A stretch of 64,000 nucleotides of DNA from Coturnix japonica. Taxonomy: Eukaryota > Chordata > Aves > Galliformes > Phasianidae. How positions within the stretch are numbered: the stretch's first letter is position 1; each line of letters begins with the position of its first letter. Location: NCBI RefSeq assembly GCF_001577835.2, contig NC_029536.1, positions 496,001 through 560,000 on the forward strand, given 5' to 3'. The notes beneath the pieces were generated by a model. The model had not been told where the DNA came from. It saw only the letters and a program-made list of their open reading frames with translations, and ran no database searches. Positions 1 through 10,718 of the stretch are shown in pieces. A program made the position numbers and the translations under genes.

Positions 1-161
1 ACGTTTCCAGCTTTGTCCTGACAAAAGCCCTTCCCTGCAGTTGCCATGGTAATCAGCTGGGCTTGTCAGGATGCCTTTGGAGTGTGCTGCCTCCCAAACA
101 CCATCACAGCCTCATGGCTGCTCTGCTCCCTGCCTTGCTCACGCTGCCCTCCCTCTTCCAG

Positions 162-3100
162 GGGCAAAGAAGGTGACGAACAAAGCGACGCTGTGGTACG
201 TGCCGCTGTCCCTGAAGAATGTGAACAAGGTGGTGGAGGTGCCCCCCATCCAGGTAGGGTTATGGTAGCCCTGGATGCAATGGGGACAGCTGGGGGTCCC
301 TGCTGGCACAGTGGGAGTGCAATGCCGTGTGCCTCTCGCTGCAGTACATGCACAAGGAGCAGGAGGATGAGGGCAGGAAACGCTACGAGGAGCAGAAGCT
401 GGACAGGCTGGAGACCAAGCAGAGGAATGGCGACGTGATCCTCCCAGTGATCAACCCAGGTAATGAGGCTGCTGTCAGCGACTGCTGCCCAGAGCAAATG
501 GTGACTGTGGGCTCAGGGTCCAGGGGGCTGAGCTGGGGTACAGAGCCGGGTTTCTGCAGCTCACTGCCTGCAAGCAGTGCTGCCGTGCTGCTGTGTGCTC
601 GGAGCTGTGGGGCCAGGTGTGGGGCATGCAGGTGCTCGCAGCTCCAGCATGGCCAGATGATCCCAGAGTGCAGCCCGGGCTGCAAATGGATGTGCAGGGA
701 TGGAACTGGGTCACCTTGGCAGTAATGAATAATGCAGGTTGCTTAAATGCCTTTTCTCCCTTGCTCCTCATGCTCACAGATAGGCAGATGAAAGGTAAGG
801 CTGTGCACGGCGCGCAGTGGGCGCTGCCTTTGAGGTTGTGTGTGAGGCGTTGGGACCAGTTTTCTGTCCACAATTCATGTCACTTAGGTTTAATGGCACT
901 CGCATGTCAGTGGACAGCAGTGTGTGCATGGCTGGGGGGTCCCGACATGGAAGCACCGCTGTTTGCATAGCGCAGGGCAGCATCACCCATAGGCTGTGGG
1001 GTGCAATGCCAGGCTGTGCTGACCCTGCTGTGTCTCCCCATGAGCAGAGCCGCACACGGTGGGTTACAGCCAGTCCAGCCTGATCCACCTGGTGGGCCCG
1101 TCGGACTGCACGCTGCTGGGCTTTGTGCATGGAGGTGAGTTAGCAGCACGGCTCCGTGTGGGGCTTGGCACCGGGTGAGTCCCTGGGTACAGGGTGGGAT
1201 TCAGCTTTGGTGGAGGGGAAGAAAAGCTCTTTTGGCACGTGGGCACTTTGCAGCTGGTGTCTGCAGCCCGTGTTTGGTGACAATTATGATGCACCATTTA
1301 GTTCATTTCTCCTGCGTGGCGCTCGCAGTCCCTGAGCGCTGCCTAATGGCCCCGTGCGCGGTAATCTGCTCACAGAGAGCCGGAATGAGCCCCTGGGAGC
1401 CCGGAGCCAGCAAATGGGCTGATAGGGTGAGGATAATTGAGCCGTGCAATTTTCTCATCTACCTACAAAGCGCAGCCAGCCGAGCTGTGAGCGCAGCGGT
1501 AACAGATGCTGCTGTATCCGGGCAGGGCAGCGGGACGATGATCTGCAGAGCAGGGTGAGAGCTCTGAGGTTCAATTCTGAAGAGCAGAGCTGAGATGCCA
1601 CCAAACTTCAAGGTCTAATTAGGGAGTGTGAGGTCTAATTAGCACCAGGTGGCAGATGGGGTAAGAATAGCAGCAGGGAGAGTCACAGGATGTGGGAAAC
1701 ATCCCACTGTGTGAAGATGCAGCGCTGGGGCTGCACAAAGCTCCTGTCCTGCTCCTTAGCAAGGAAAGGAAGCACATAGACGGCGGTGACTTAACCAGCA
1801 GTGACATGGCCTGGGGAGCGCCGGGCAGCACCGCTCCTCCCTGGGGGTCTGGCACCGTCCTGGCAGTAATAAAAACGGGCAGTTGCCATGGCAGCTCTGC
1901 ATTCCCAGGCGGTGCTGCTGCCATCCAGGTCAGTGCAGTGAGGCTCAGGCACCCGGTGTGGCACATGGCTGCTGTGTGCCAGGCAGCACCCCGCCTTGAG
2001 AAGGGTTTGTTATGGATGTGCGAGAAGAAATGCTGTTAAGAATAGATCCTTCAAAGACAGTCAATGTGCTGTCACTGCTTTGAGATCCACAGGCAGTTAA
2101 ATATTGCACTTGGAAGGATCCGCAGCACCAGATGTTTGGAGATGTTCGGAGCCAGACAGGGATTTTTTCCCCTGTAGCCCAGGAAACTGACACAGTCAAA
2201 CAGTAAATCCTACAATCTTGGTGCTGTCTTTTAAATTGCAAATCCTGGATTATAAATACTGCGTGTGAAATGACTGTAATTTGTGTTGGAGTGATTTCCT
2301 CTGGGCCGGCAGCTCTGCAGGGATGGGCGGGGGGTGATCCCCCACTGCAGCAGCAATAGGGGCGTGCAATGTGCTGCTTTGTGGGTGCTGTTTTCAGGAG
2401 GCGACCTTTGAGCTCCATAGTGTTTAGGCTCTGGAAGCTCAGGGTTTGAGCTGGGCTGCAGCCTCTCTCCTCCCCCCGCAGGGGTCACCATGAAGCTGAT
2501 GGATGAGGTCGCTGGGATCGTGGCCGCCCGTCACTGCAAAACCAACATCGTCACCGCCTCCGTGGACGCCATCAACTTCCATGAGAAGATCAAGAAAGGT
2601 GAGGGGTGGGCACGGCTGGGGCAGCTCTGCACCTTGGGTTGGCAAAGCAGCAAGCAGGGCGGGGGGCATCCGATGCCTGGGCGATGGCACTGGGTGTCGC
2701 ATGCACACGAGGGCCGTGCTGTGGTATGGTGCTCTGCACCCTGCAGGCAGCGTCATCACCATCTCGGGGCGCATGACCTTCACGAGCAATAAGTCCATGG
2801 AGATCGAAGTGTTTGTGGACGCCGACCCGTTTGTGGATGAGCCGCAGGAGCGGTACCGAGCCGTCAGCGCCTTCTTCACCTACGTGTCGCTCAGCAAGGA
2901 GGGGAAGCCGCTGCCGGTGCCCCAGCTGCTGGTAAGCTCACAGGGATGGTGCTGGGGGCTTTGCTGCTTTCTCACAGCTCAGTGCTATCGCTCTGCTCTG
3001 CTGCAAGCATGGGAGCTTTCAGGCCGCTTGTTTATTAAACACCAAATATTTTCCATATTTGGGCTTTTCATGTGATGCCCTCAGGGCTTCGTTGTCCAAT

Positions 3101-4346
3101 AAAACCTCTTCCTTGAATTATTCAGTAGAAAAACATAGGCTTGAGCAAGCCTCTCCAAGCCAGGCTGCAGGGTGTGTTCTTGTAATTCCTCCTGGCTGAA
3201 AACTGCCAGCTCAGAGATGGGTTTTCCCTTCTGATGATGGAGGAAAACCTGGCGCTGGGCTCCACGCTCCACTGCTTCCCCCGGTGCTGGCGCGGTGCTG
3301 CCGGTGGGGAGCTGCTCCTTGATGAATGCGCTGTGCTGTGTGGCTCCTCCTGTTTTCAGAGTATTTCGTTGGCTAATTGAAAACCAGCCATCCCAGCTGC
3401 ATCCCACCTCAGCTCCCACAGCAGGAGGTGCAGTGCTGCCCCAGCAGCATCCATCCCCTGCCTGGTGCTTTCCCATCTCCAGCTGTAAAGCTTGGGGAAT
3501 GCATGTTGCTGGGATGAAATGCACTGCTCGCTGTTAGCCTGCTGCTGCAGATCCCTCCTGCTGGTGCTGTCATGGTGCTCCTGGTGCACATTGTACTGCA
3601 GCCTAAGCATGAGCTGCGGGTGCTGCTCATCCCTCCTGGAGGGATGCTGGAGCAGGGCAGCCCACAGCCATGCAGTGCTGCCATGCTGGGGTCACTCCTG
3701 CATGGAGCTGGCATCGAGGTGAGCGCAGCTCTCAGCTGTGATTGCACCGCCCGCCCAAGCAGCCCATGAGGGCAGTCGCAGTTGCATCTTCCTGCTAGCA
3801 GTAATTTAATTATTAATCTCCGTGGTCCCGATGGAGCTCAGAGTAATGCATCTTTAACGAGCTCTCAGAGGGAGCCGTGCTGTGTGCAGCGATGGCATTT
3901 CTTTTTGCTCTCTGCTGCCCGCGGACCCTCAGGGCTTCTGTGCTGTGGGGTGGGGGCTGTGCGGGGCCCTCCGGCGTGGAGCAGGGCTTCATAGAGGGGC
4001 ACATCGGGGCTGTGGGGGGTGTGTGCCCGCTGGAGCTCAGAGCGGGAGGATGCAGCCCAGCCTCCAGACGCTGCTGTGGGCGATGCTGAGCCCGACAGCT
4101 GGGAAGGAGCTGCGTGCATCGATCCAACAGCCCGTGTCAATTTGCCCACGCGTCAGATGTGCCCGTCCGGCTCCTCATTAAGCTAATGCTCGTGGCACTG
4201 CTTTCTTCTGGTTCCGCCAGACGGAGAGCGAGGAGGAGAAGAGGCGCTTCGAGGAGGGGAAGGGCCGGTACCTGCAGACGAAAGCCAAGCGGCAGGCGCA
4301 GATGATGCAGCAGGCGCAGATGATGCAGCAGGCTGCCCAGCACTGA
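162..4346 (+). CDS. ACOT7: ACOT7 (brain acyl-CoA hydrolase), 3' part: last six coding exons
   Basis: Cytosolic acyl-CoA thioesterase that hydrolyses long-chain acyl-CoA to free fatty acid and CoA; the family has two hotdog (4HBT) domains. The gene is cut by the window start; only the linker and second hotdog domain are here. Exons are 162-253, 345-459, 1048-1134, 2482-2598, 2747-2931 and 4221-4346 (stop TGA 4344-4346), all GT-AG with closing phases. Translation matches human ACOT7 closely: NKATLWYVPLSLKNV in the first exon, SSLIHLVGPSDCTL and HGGVTMKLMDEVAG at the hotdog active-site helix, and EEGKGRYLQTKAKRQ at the end. The LMDE acid is the family's catalytic Asp region. The C-terminus differs from human by an AQMMQQ tandem repeat. 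Identity is near certain; upstream exons lie outside the window. Confidence 0.97.
1611..1642. repeat. Paired AGGTCTAATTAG direct repeat in ACOT7 intron
   Basis: The 12-mer occurs at 1611-1622 and 1631-1642, start to start 20 bp, each with the homeodomain core TAATTA-like TAATTAG. The region 1310-1560 just upstream also has complex, conserved-looking sequence (GATAATTGAGCC, GCGGTAACAG). Confidence 0.6.
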
Positions 4347-4761
4347 CGGCCCCGCGCCGCTCAGCCCGACCTCCCCGTCCCCATTCGTGTTGTGTTGCGT
4401 GTGCGGGGCCTCGTGTTGCGGCCGTGCCGCCGGAGCGGGGCTCGTGTGCGGGTCTGGTGCCGCCTCCCAGCCCGTGGTTCGGGTGGCTCATCCCGCATCC
4501 CTCGGTGGTTCTGAGCCCCGGTTGCTGCTTTAATCCGCCTGTGCCGGAGCGATGCGGGCGCACGTGGCAGCAGGAGGGACGCACGAGGCCTCGAGTCTTT
4601 GTGATGCTGTATGTCCTACAAACGTACACCAAAGCTTATTTATGATACTCGCAGCTCTAAACGCGACCAAGTATTGTATTGAATGTCTCAGCCCGTTCCA
4701 TTGAAATCTCTAGGTAGTTTCTCTGTGCGCATTCCAGTTATTTAAGGAATACTGTGACATA

Positions 4762-4792
4762 AATAAAGTCTGTCATCTTTGACTGAAATAAA
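4762..4792 (+). terminator. ACOT7: ACOT7 poly(A) signals
   Basis: Two AATAAA hexamers, at 4762-4767 and 4787-4792, lie about 420 bp after the ACOT7 stop. The 3' UTR therefore probably ends near 4785-4815. Confidence 0.75.
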
Positions 4793-4839
4793 GCGGGTGT
4801 CACTTTTGTTGTTGTTCTGGAGCGGCGGTGCCGGTCAGC

Positions 4840-5760
4840 AGCTCGTGCTCCGGGACCAGGACACTGCCCCGGGGGGGGTCGGAACCCCCCGGTCCTTACG
4901 GGAGGGGCCGGAGCCCCGCGGATGGACCCGGGTCACGGTGCGCAGCGGGGGGAGCTGGGTCAGGGGAGGGGGCTCGGCGGTCCCTGTCCCGCCCCGGGCA
5001 GCGAAGCGGAGGAGCCGCGGCTCCCACCGGGACTCGGGCGGCCTCTGCCGGGGCTGCTCGGGGGGCGGGGGCCGGGCCGGGGTCCGTGCCCGTGCTGCGC
5101 GGCGGGCGGTGCCGAGGCATGCGCCATGCGCCGTGCTTCTCCCGCCCGCCGCGGCCCCGGCTGGGCGCTCGGCTCGGTGCGGGCGGCAGCCCCGCGGCGG
5201 GGCACGGCACCGGGCTGCGCTGCGCCCTCAGCGGCAGGTACGGGCGGGGCGGCACCGGCACCGAGCCCGGCACCCGCGGCGTCCCGCTGCCCGCAGGGCG
5301 CACCCGCCGTCGGGCGGCTGAGGAGCGCGGGGCTCCGGTGCCGGGCGGGGGGCGGCGGCGCCGAGGGTGGGCGGGGGGCGGCGGCCGCGGGGGGGGAGCG
5401 GCCGGGGGAGCGGCGCTGGGGCCGGGCGACCCCTCCGGGCGGCCCGCGAGGAGGCAGCGGAGCTGCGCCCGACGACGCCTCCCTGCTCCGGGCCGCCCGC
5501 GTCCGTTCCGGGGGGCTCGAGCCGTGCGAGCGGTACCGGGACGCAGCGGGGAGCGGGAGGGGCGGCCGGGCTGCGGGGGGGTGTGCGGGGCTGCTGGAGC
5601 CGGAGCATCCGCGGAGGACGGAGCGTCCGCTGCCGGTCCGAGCAGCGACCCGCCGGGTCGGGGGGCACCGGTTCGATTCGAGGCGGTGTCACCCGCGCCC
5701 CGAAACCCCCCCGGGAGACGCGCGCGGGGGGACGCGGTTACATAAGAGCGGATGCTTTTC
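4840..5760. promoter_or_regulatory. GPR153: CpG-rich block, probable GPR153 promoter and 5' non-coding exon
   Basis: About 900 bp of very GC- and CpG-rich sequence between the ACOT7 poly(A) site and GPR153. It has no recognisable coding exon; its long open frames are GC artefacts. A non-coding first exon of GPR153 probably lies here, spliced to the acceptor at 6325-6326; a donor such as CGGCAG/GTACGG at 5236 is one candidate. The exact start site cannot be fixed by reading. Confidence 0.5.
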
Positions 5761-6440
5761 CCCTTTTTATTTTTTCTGTTCCTTCTTTTTGTTCAGCGCG
5801 TCGCTCAGCCCCCCGGGGACAGACGAGTGGTGCCCCCGTGCGGGGACTGTCACGCGTCGAGGAGCAGCCCCTGCACGACCCACGCGGCCGGTACCGAGAA
5901 TGTGGGGTGTCAGGGAACTTCCCGGGGCTTCCCTTGGCGGCACAGCGGGCTCCGGAGGCTGCTTTTCCTATAGTTATTTTTAAGAGAGAAAATCTCCTAA
6001 TGGGAAGCCCAGAATAGCTCCTGACTTTTGGCAGCCGTGTGGGCAGCTCTGGGTGCTGAGCTGTGCCCCGTGTGGGGGTCCCTGAGCACTGTGCTGCACA
6101 TCACAGTGTGGGGACATGGGGACATGGGCAGCTGCCGTGCCCGGGGTGAGGCGGTTGTGCCAGCAGTGCCTGCTCACCGCTCCAACACAAGGAGTCTAAT
6201 TATAGCTGAGGCTGCAGCGCCGGCGGGCACCGTGAGCTCAGGCATCTCCTTGGTGGGGAAAAGCCTGCCGGGCTGTGCTGGCGCTGAGGTGCTTGTGGTG
6301 CTGCTGACGGCCTCACTCACTTGCAGGTGTTGGGCTTGGCAGCCCCCAGCACTGCCCGCCCCAATGGAGCACAGCGTGCCCTAGGATGCCTCCGGCCGCA
6401 GCCCCGCAGCGCCCCACTGATGGTGCCCCGTCCCTCCACC

Positions 6441-8557
6441 ATGCACGATGAGCAGCAGCTGCCTGGCAATGCGGTAGCTTGGCTGGCATGTGCCGGCGTC
6501 TCACTGCTCGCCAACGCCTGGGGCATCCTCAGCATCAGTGCCAAGCAGAAGAAGTGGAAGCCGCTGGAGTTCCTGCTGTGCTCCTTGGCTGGCACCCACA
6601 TCCTCAACACCGCCATCCCCATCACCACATACGCGGTGGTGCAGCTCCGGCAGTGGCACTCGGGCTACGAGTGGAACGAGGGGCTCTGCAAAGTCTTTGT
6701 CTCTACCTTCTACACCCTGACGCTGGTCACCTGCTTCTCTGTCACCTCCCTTTCCTACCACCGCATGTGGATGGTCCGCTGGCCCGTCAACTACAGGTAC
6801 CACAGCCCAGTCTGCCCTGTGTCCCATCTCTGGGTGTCATTCAGTGCTGCTGCTGGAGCCCAGGGAGAGGGCAGCAAGCGCTGGCAAACAGACCCCACAG
6901 TGCTGAGCACTTTGGGGGCTCTGCCTCTCTCCCCAGGCTGAGCAACACACGGAAGCAAGCTGTTCACACTGTGATGGGCATCTGGATGGTCTCCTTCATC
7001 CTCTCCACTCTACCAGCAGTGGGGTGGCACGACACCACCGAGCGCTTCTACGCCAGGGACTGCCGCTTCGTTGTGACAGAGATTGGCCTGGGCTTCGGCG
7101 TCTGCTTCCTGCTCCTCATTGGGGGCAGTATGGCTGTCGGTGCTGTCTGCATTGGCATTGCTCTCTTCCACACTGTCTCTGGTCGGCGCGGCCCCAACGC
7201 CAGCAGCAGCCGCTTCCACGTGCCCACCATCGTGGTGGAGGATGCCCAGGGCAAGCGGCGCTCCTCCATTGATGGATCCGAGTCCATCAAGACCTCCCTG
7301 CAGATCACCTATCTGATCACCATCATCGTCCTCGTCTATGACACCCTGATGGGCTTCCCAGTACTGGTGAGTGCAACTGGGAAGGGGTGCGGGCGTGTGG
7401 GGCTGCTGGTGATGGGCCGATGCTACAGGTGGTGAGCGCTGCCAGCCTGCGCTCGGACACCTCCTCGCAGTGGATGGTGCTGTGTCTCCTGTGGTGCTCG
7501 CTGGCGCAGTCCCTGCTCCTGCCCCTCTTCCTCTGGGCCTGTGACCGCTACCGTGCCAACCCACGTGCCGTCTGTGAGAAGTGCCGCTCCGTGCTGGCCA
7601 ACGACGACGAGGACGAAGGTGGGGTGCGTGGCAGGGGGGGATGCACCGAGGGCAGGGTGTGCCCAAAATGACAGCGCACCCATTCCTGTCAGAGAGCAGC
7701 CTGGAGGGCGCGGTGGCCGTGGCAGGAGAGCTGGTGTACGACCGCCCCTACGAGTACGGCTGTGCAGCTGAGGTGTTGGTGCTGGACCCTATTGCCACGC
7801 GTGACTTCTCAGTGCTGGAGCAGGGCCTGCCCCCAGTGAGCCCCGCCAGGACGGAGCCAGGGGACCGCGTGCAGTACCTGCAGGTGAGGGTGGGTGCTGG
7901 GTGCCGGGGCATGAAGCCGCAGCCCCCATTGCTCACACAGCTGCCCCACAGGTTCCCCCGCTGCGGCGCTTCTCCCACGACGAGGCAGAGCTGTGGAACG
8001 GCGGCCACATCGCCGCGTACCTGCAGCGCTGGGGGCCGGGCGGAGACGCGGCGGGGCTGGCCCGGCTCCTGGCAGCGCATCGCGACCCGCCCCGCCACGG
8101 CCTCGGCCCGCACCCCGCCGAGCGGCTCCGCTGCTCCTCCCGCCGCCGTTCCGCAGACAGCCTGGCCGTCCCGCCGCGCCCGGCCCGGGACCTTCACCCG
8201 GTTGAACTGCTCCCGTTCGGCGCACAGCGGGGGGCGGCGGGCGGCGCGGGGCGCTCGGCCTCTACGGCATCGCTGCCCGCGGCCGAGCGGCACCAGGCGC
8301 TGCTGAACGCGCTGCCCATGGCCGCGCTGCAGCGGGAAGCACCGCGCCCGCCCGGCCCAACGCGCGGCCTGTCGGTACCGGGTCTGTCGGTCCCGGTCCG
8401 GCCGTTGGCTCCCGAGGACGCGCTGTGTCTCCCGGTGCCGGTGCCCGGCGGGGGCTGCGCGGGGCGGGCGGGGCCGGGCAGCACCGGCAGCTTCGTCAGC
8501 TCCGAATCGTCGGGGTACGGCACCTGCACGTCGGGCTCCATCGGATCCGCCTCGTAG
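6441..8557 (+). CDS. GPR153: GPR153, orphan class A-like G protein-coupled receptor
   Basis: Orphan seven-helix receptor of the plasma membrane, paralogue of GPR162; ligand and coupling are unknown. Coding exons are 6441-6796, 6937-7366, 7429-7618, 7693-7883 and 7952-8557, giving 590 residues (human 609). The start at 6441 was chosen because [12 protein letters not shown] aligns with the human N-terminus; an in-frame ATG at 6420 lies just upstream. Helices run from about residue 10 to 300, with [13 protein letters not shown] after TM1, [14 protein letters not shown] where class A receptors carry DRY (the motif is absent, as in human), and MGFPVL in TM6. The long cytoplasmic tail ends in [19 protein letters not shown], like human. 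Tail exons are very GC rich. Identity is confident. Confidence 0.95.
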
Positions 8558-8681
8558 GCCGGGACGGACCGGACGGACCGGGGGGGGGGGGCGGTTTGGG
8601 GCCGGGCGCCGTGGAGCCGGTAACGGGCCGCTCCGTGCGGGGCGTTTTTATCGCCTTTGTCCTTCGTGACTCTCAGTTTGC

Positions 8682-8687
8682 AATAAA
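8682..8687 (+). terminator. GPR153: GPR153 poly(A) signal
   Basis: AATAAA 125 bp after the GPR153 stop. The ICMT start codon follows only about 240 bp downstream, so the ICMT promoter abuts or overlaps the GPR153 3' end. Confidence 0.75.
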
Positions 8688-8758
8688 ACAGCGCCGCCCG
8701 GAGCTGCGGCCTAACGCCGGGACTGCGGCCTGCAGCACTGCCGGGACCGACAGCGGGA

Positions 8759-8932
8759 ACCGGAAGCTCCGGACGGCGAACACAGAGCACCGCGCAGGCG
8801 CGCGATTTCCGCTCTTTCTCGCGAGATTGCCGAGATCGTCTCGCGAGAACTGCCGCGGGAGCGTCGAGCTGCGCACGCAGCCGTTTCCGGGGCGACGCGG
8901 GGCGGGGCGGGGCGTGCCGCCAAGATGGCGGC
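8759..8932 (+). promoter_or_regulatory. ICMT: ICMT core promoter: ETS site, two TCTCGCGAGA palindromes, YY1 start-site element
   Basis: A TATA-less CpG promoter. An ETS-type ACCGGAAG lies at 8759-8766, perfect TCTCGCGAGA palindromes at 8817-8826 and 8839-8848, and AAGATGGCGGC at 8922-8932 overlapping the ATG. The palindrome is the known BANP (also reported Kaiso-related) element of housekeeping CpG promoters; the last is the YY1 start-region element. Motifs are seen directly; protein binding is inferred. Confidence 0.6.
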
Positions 8933-10718
8933 GGCGGAGGCGGCGGGACGATGGTGGCGGTGGCGGCGCGGGCGGCTGGGCCGGGAGGCGAGGGCGAGTC
9001 TGGCCGCCTTCCTGCTGGGCGCGTCGGTGGCGGCGCTGCCGCTCGCTCTGGGCTCCCCGCCCGCCCTGCTCGCCGCCCCGGGGCTGCGGGGCCGCCTGGC
9101 GCTCGCTCTACACGTGGCCGCCGTGAACGCGGCGCTGCTGCTGCTCTACCCGAGGCCGCTCTATAAGGTGCGAGACGGGCCGGGCTGTGTTGGGTCGGTT
9201 CGGTTCGGGTCGGTTCGTGCCGCGGTTCCGTGGCACCGCTCCGTTCGCTCTCGTTGCAGATCGCCATCCGTGCCGCCTTCCTGGGCTTCGCGTTCGGCTG
9301 CGGGCTGCTGCTGAGCGCCGGCCGCTCCGCGTGGAGGCACTTCGGATGGTGAGGGCGGGGGGGACGGGGGGAGTGGGGGGGTATTACCGGGACACCGGGC
9401 TCCGGGGCCGAGATCCGAGCGACCCCCGGGCCCCGCCGCGCCCCCCCCCTGCCCGCAGGTACATGTGCTCGCTGTCGCTGTTCCATTACTCCGAGTACCT
9501 GGTGACGGCCATCAACAACCCGCGCAGCCTCTCGCTCGATTCCTTCCTGCTCAACCACAGCTTCGAGTACAACCTGGCCGCACTGTCCTCATGGGTGGAA
9601 TTCACGCTGGAGAAGCTCCTGCTGCCAGGTCAGCCCCGGCCCGAGCTGTGCTCCCTGACACCTGCTGCTGGCACTGGATGCTGCTTTGGCCGTGCCCGTA
9701 GAGCTGTGCTGCTAATAGAAATGGTTCAGTTACGTGTGGCTGCAAACCAAAGCTGTTTGCTTTTTGCTGGAGGCCGGTGCTGCCCTTCCCTGGCTCTGGG
9801 GCTGCCTCCTGCTCAGCTCCAAGCTCGCTGGGTGAGCTCTGCTCTGCCTGAGCTTTGCTTCACCATACAGAGCCAGGTCCTGCTTCACGCTGTGTCTCAG
9901 AGCAGCCGTGCTTTGTGCTGCAGACGGTGCCATTGGCTCAGTTAAGGGGTGGGGGTGCAGCAGCTGATGCTTTTCTTGTTGCAGAGTGTTGAGCACAGCC
10001 CTCATGTTGTTCATTGCCTTGCTCTGAGGTGGGGCAGAATCCCACCCGCCTTCATGTCCCTGCCTGACCCCCCTGGGGTCCCACCTGCACCCCCTGCCCG
10101 CAGCGCGGAGTCCCCTGCTGGAACCTGTAGTGACTCGTGCTTCTTCACTTGCAGAGATGAAGCAGATCACCTGGCTGAGTACTGTAGGGTTATTGATGGT
10201 GATCTTTGGGGATTGTCTGAGGAAAGCTGCCATGCTCACAGCTGGCTCCAACTTCAACCATATTGTTCAGAATGAGAAATCGGACACTCATACTTTGGTG
10301 ACAAGTGGGGTGTATGGGTGGTTCCGACACCCGTCTTACGTGGGATGGTTTTACTGGAGTATTGGAACACAGGTACTGTATGCAAAACCCTCCCATCCTT
10401 TCCTCTTATAATGTGTTTGTTAATGCTGCCCCAAACCTGAATGTGACAGAACCGCGGGCTGTCAGCGTCGGTCTCCTGGGGAGATGGGGCCGTGGTGGAG
10501 CCCATGGGTCGGTGACCACTGTTGTGTGTTGGCAGGTGTTGCTCTGCAATCCCATCTGCATGGTCGGCTACACTTTAGCATCCTGGCGTTTCTTCAGGGA
10601 GAGGGTAGAAGAGGAGGAGATCACGCTCATTCACTTCTTTGGAGAGGAATATCTGGAGTACAAAAGGAAGGTGCCGTCAGGTCTCCCTTTTATTAGAGGA
10701 GTGAAAGTGGAACTGTAA
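8925..10718 (+). CDS. ICMT: ICMT, protein-S-isoprenylcysteine O-methyltransferase
   Basis: Integral ER-membrane enzyme that uses S-adenosylmethionine to methylate the C-terminal prenylcysteine of CaaX proteins such as Ras and lamins, after prenylation and RCE1 cleavage. Coding exons are 8925-9167, 9260-9348, 9459-9628, 10155-10372 and 10536-10718 (stop TAA 10716-10718), 300 residues against 284 in human; the excess is in the Arg/Ala-rich N-terminus. Conserved stretches include WYMCSLSLFHYSEYLVTA, AGSNFNHIVQNEKSDTH and the cofactor-binding RHPSYVGW at about residues 225-232, then HFFGEEYLEYK near the end. Several hydrophobic helices are visible. The start ATG sits in a YY1 element and gives the family N-terminus LAAFLLGASV. 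Confidence 0.97.

Noticed and set aside
4828-5983. Open frames of up to 353 codons in the GC-rich block before GPR153
   Set aside because: Composition is Arg/Gly/Pro/Ala only, several frames are open at once, and nothing resembles a known protein; this is the usual artefact of CpG islands.
8194-9558. 454-codon minus-strand frame
   Set aside because: It lies antisense to the GPR153 tail and ICMT exons and is Pro/Arg/Ala rich; a shadow of GC-rich coding sequence.
10079-10145. Possible extra ICMT exon before 10155
   Set aside because: The join 9628 to 10155 restores the family sequence exactly, with no residues missing.
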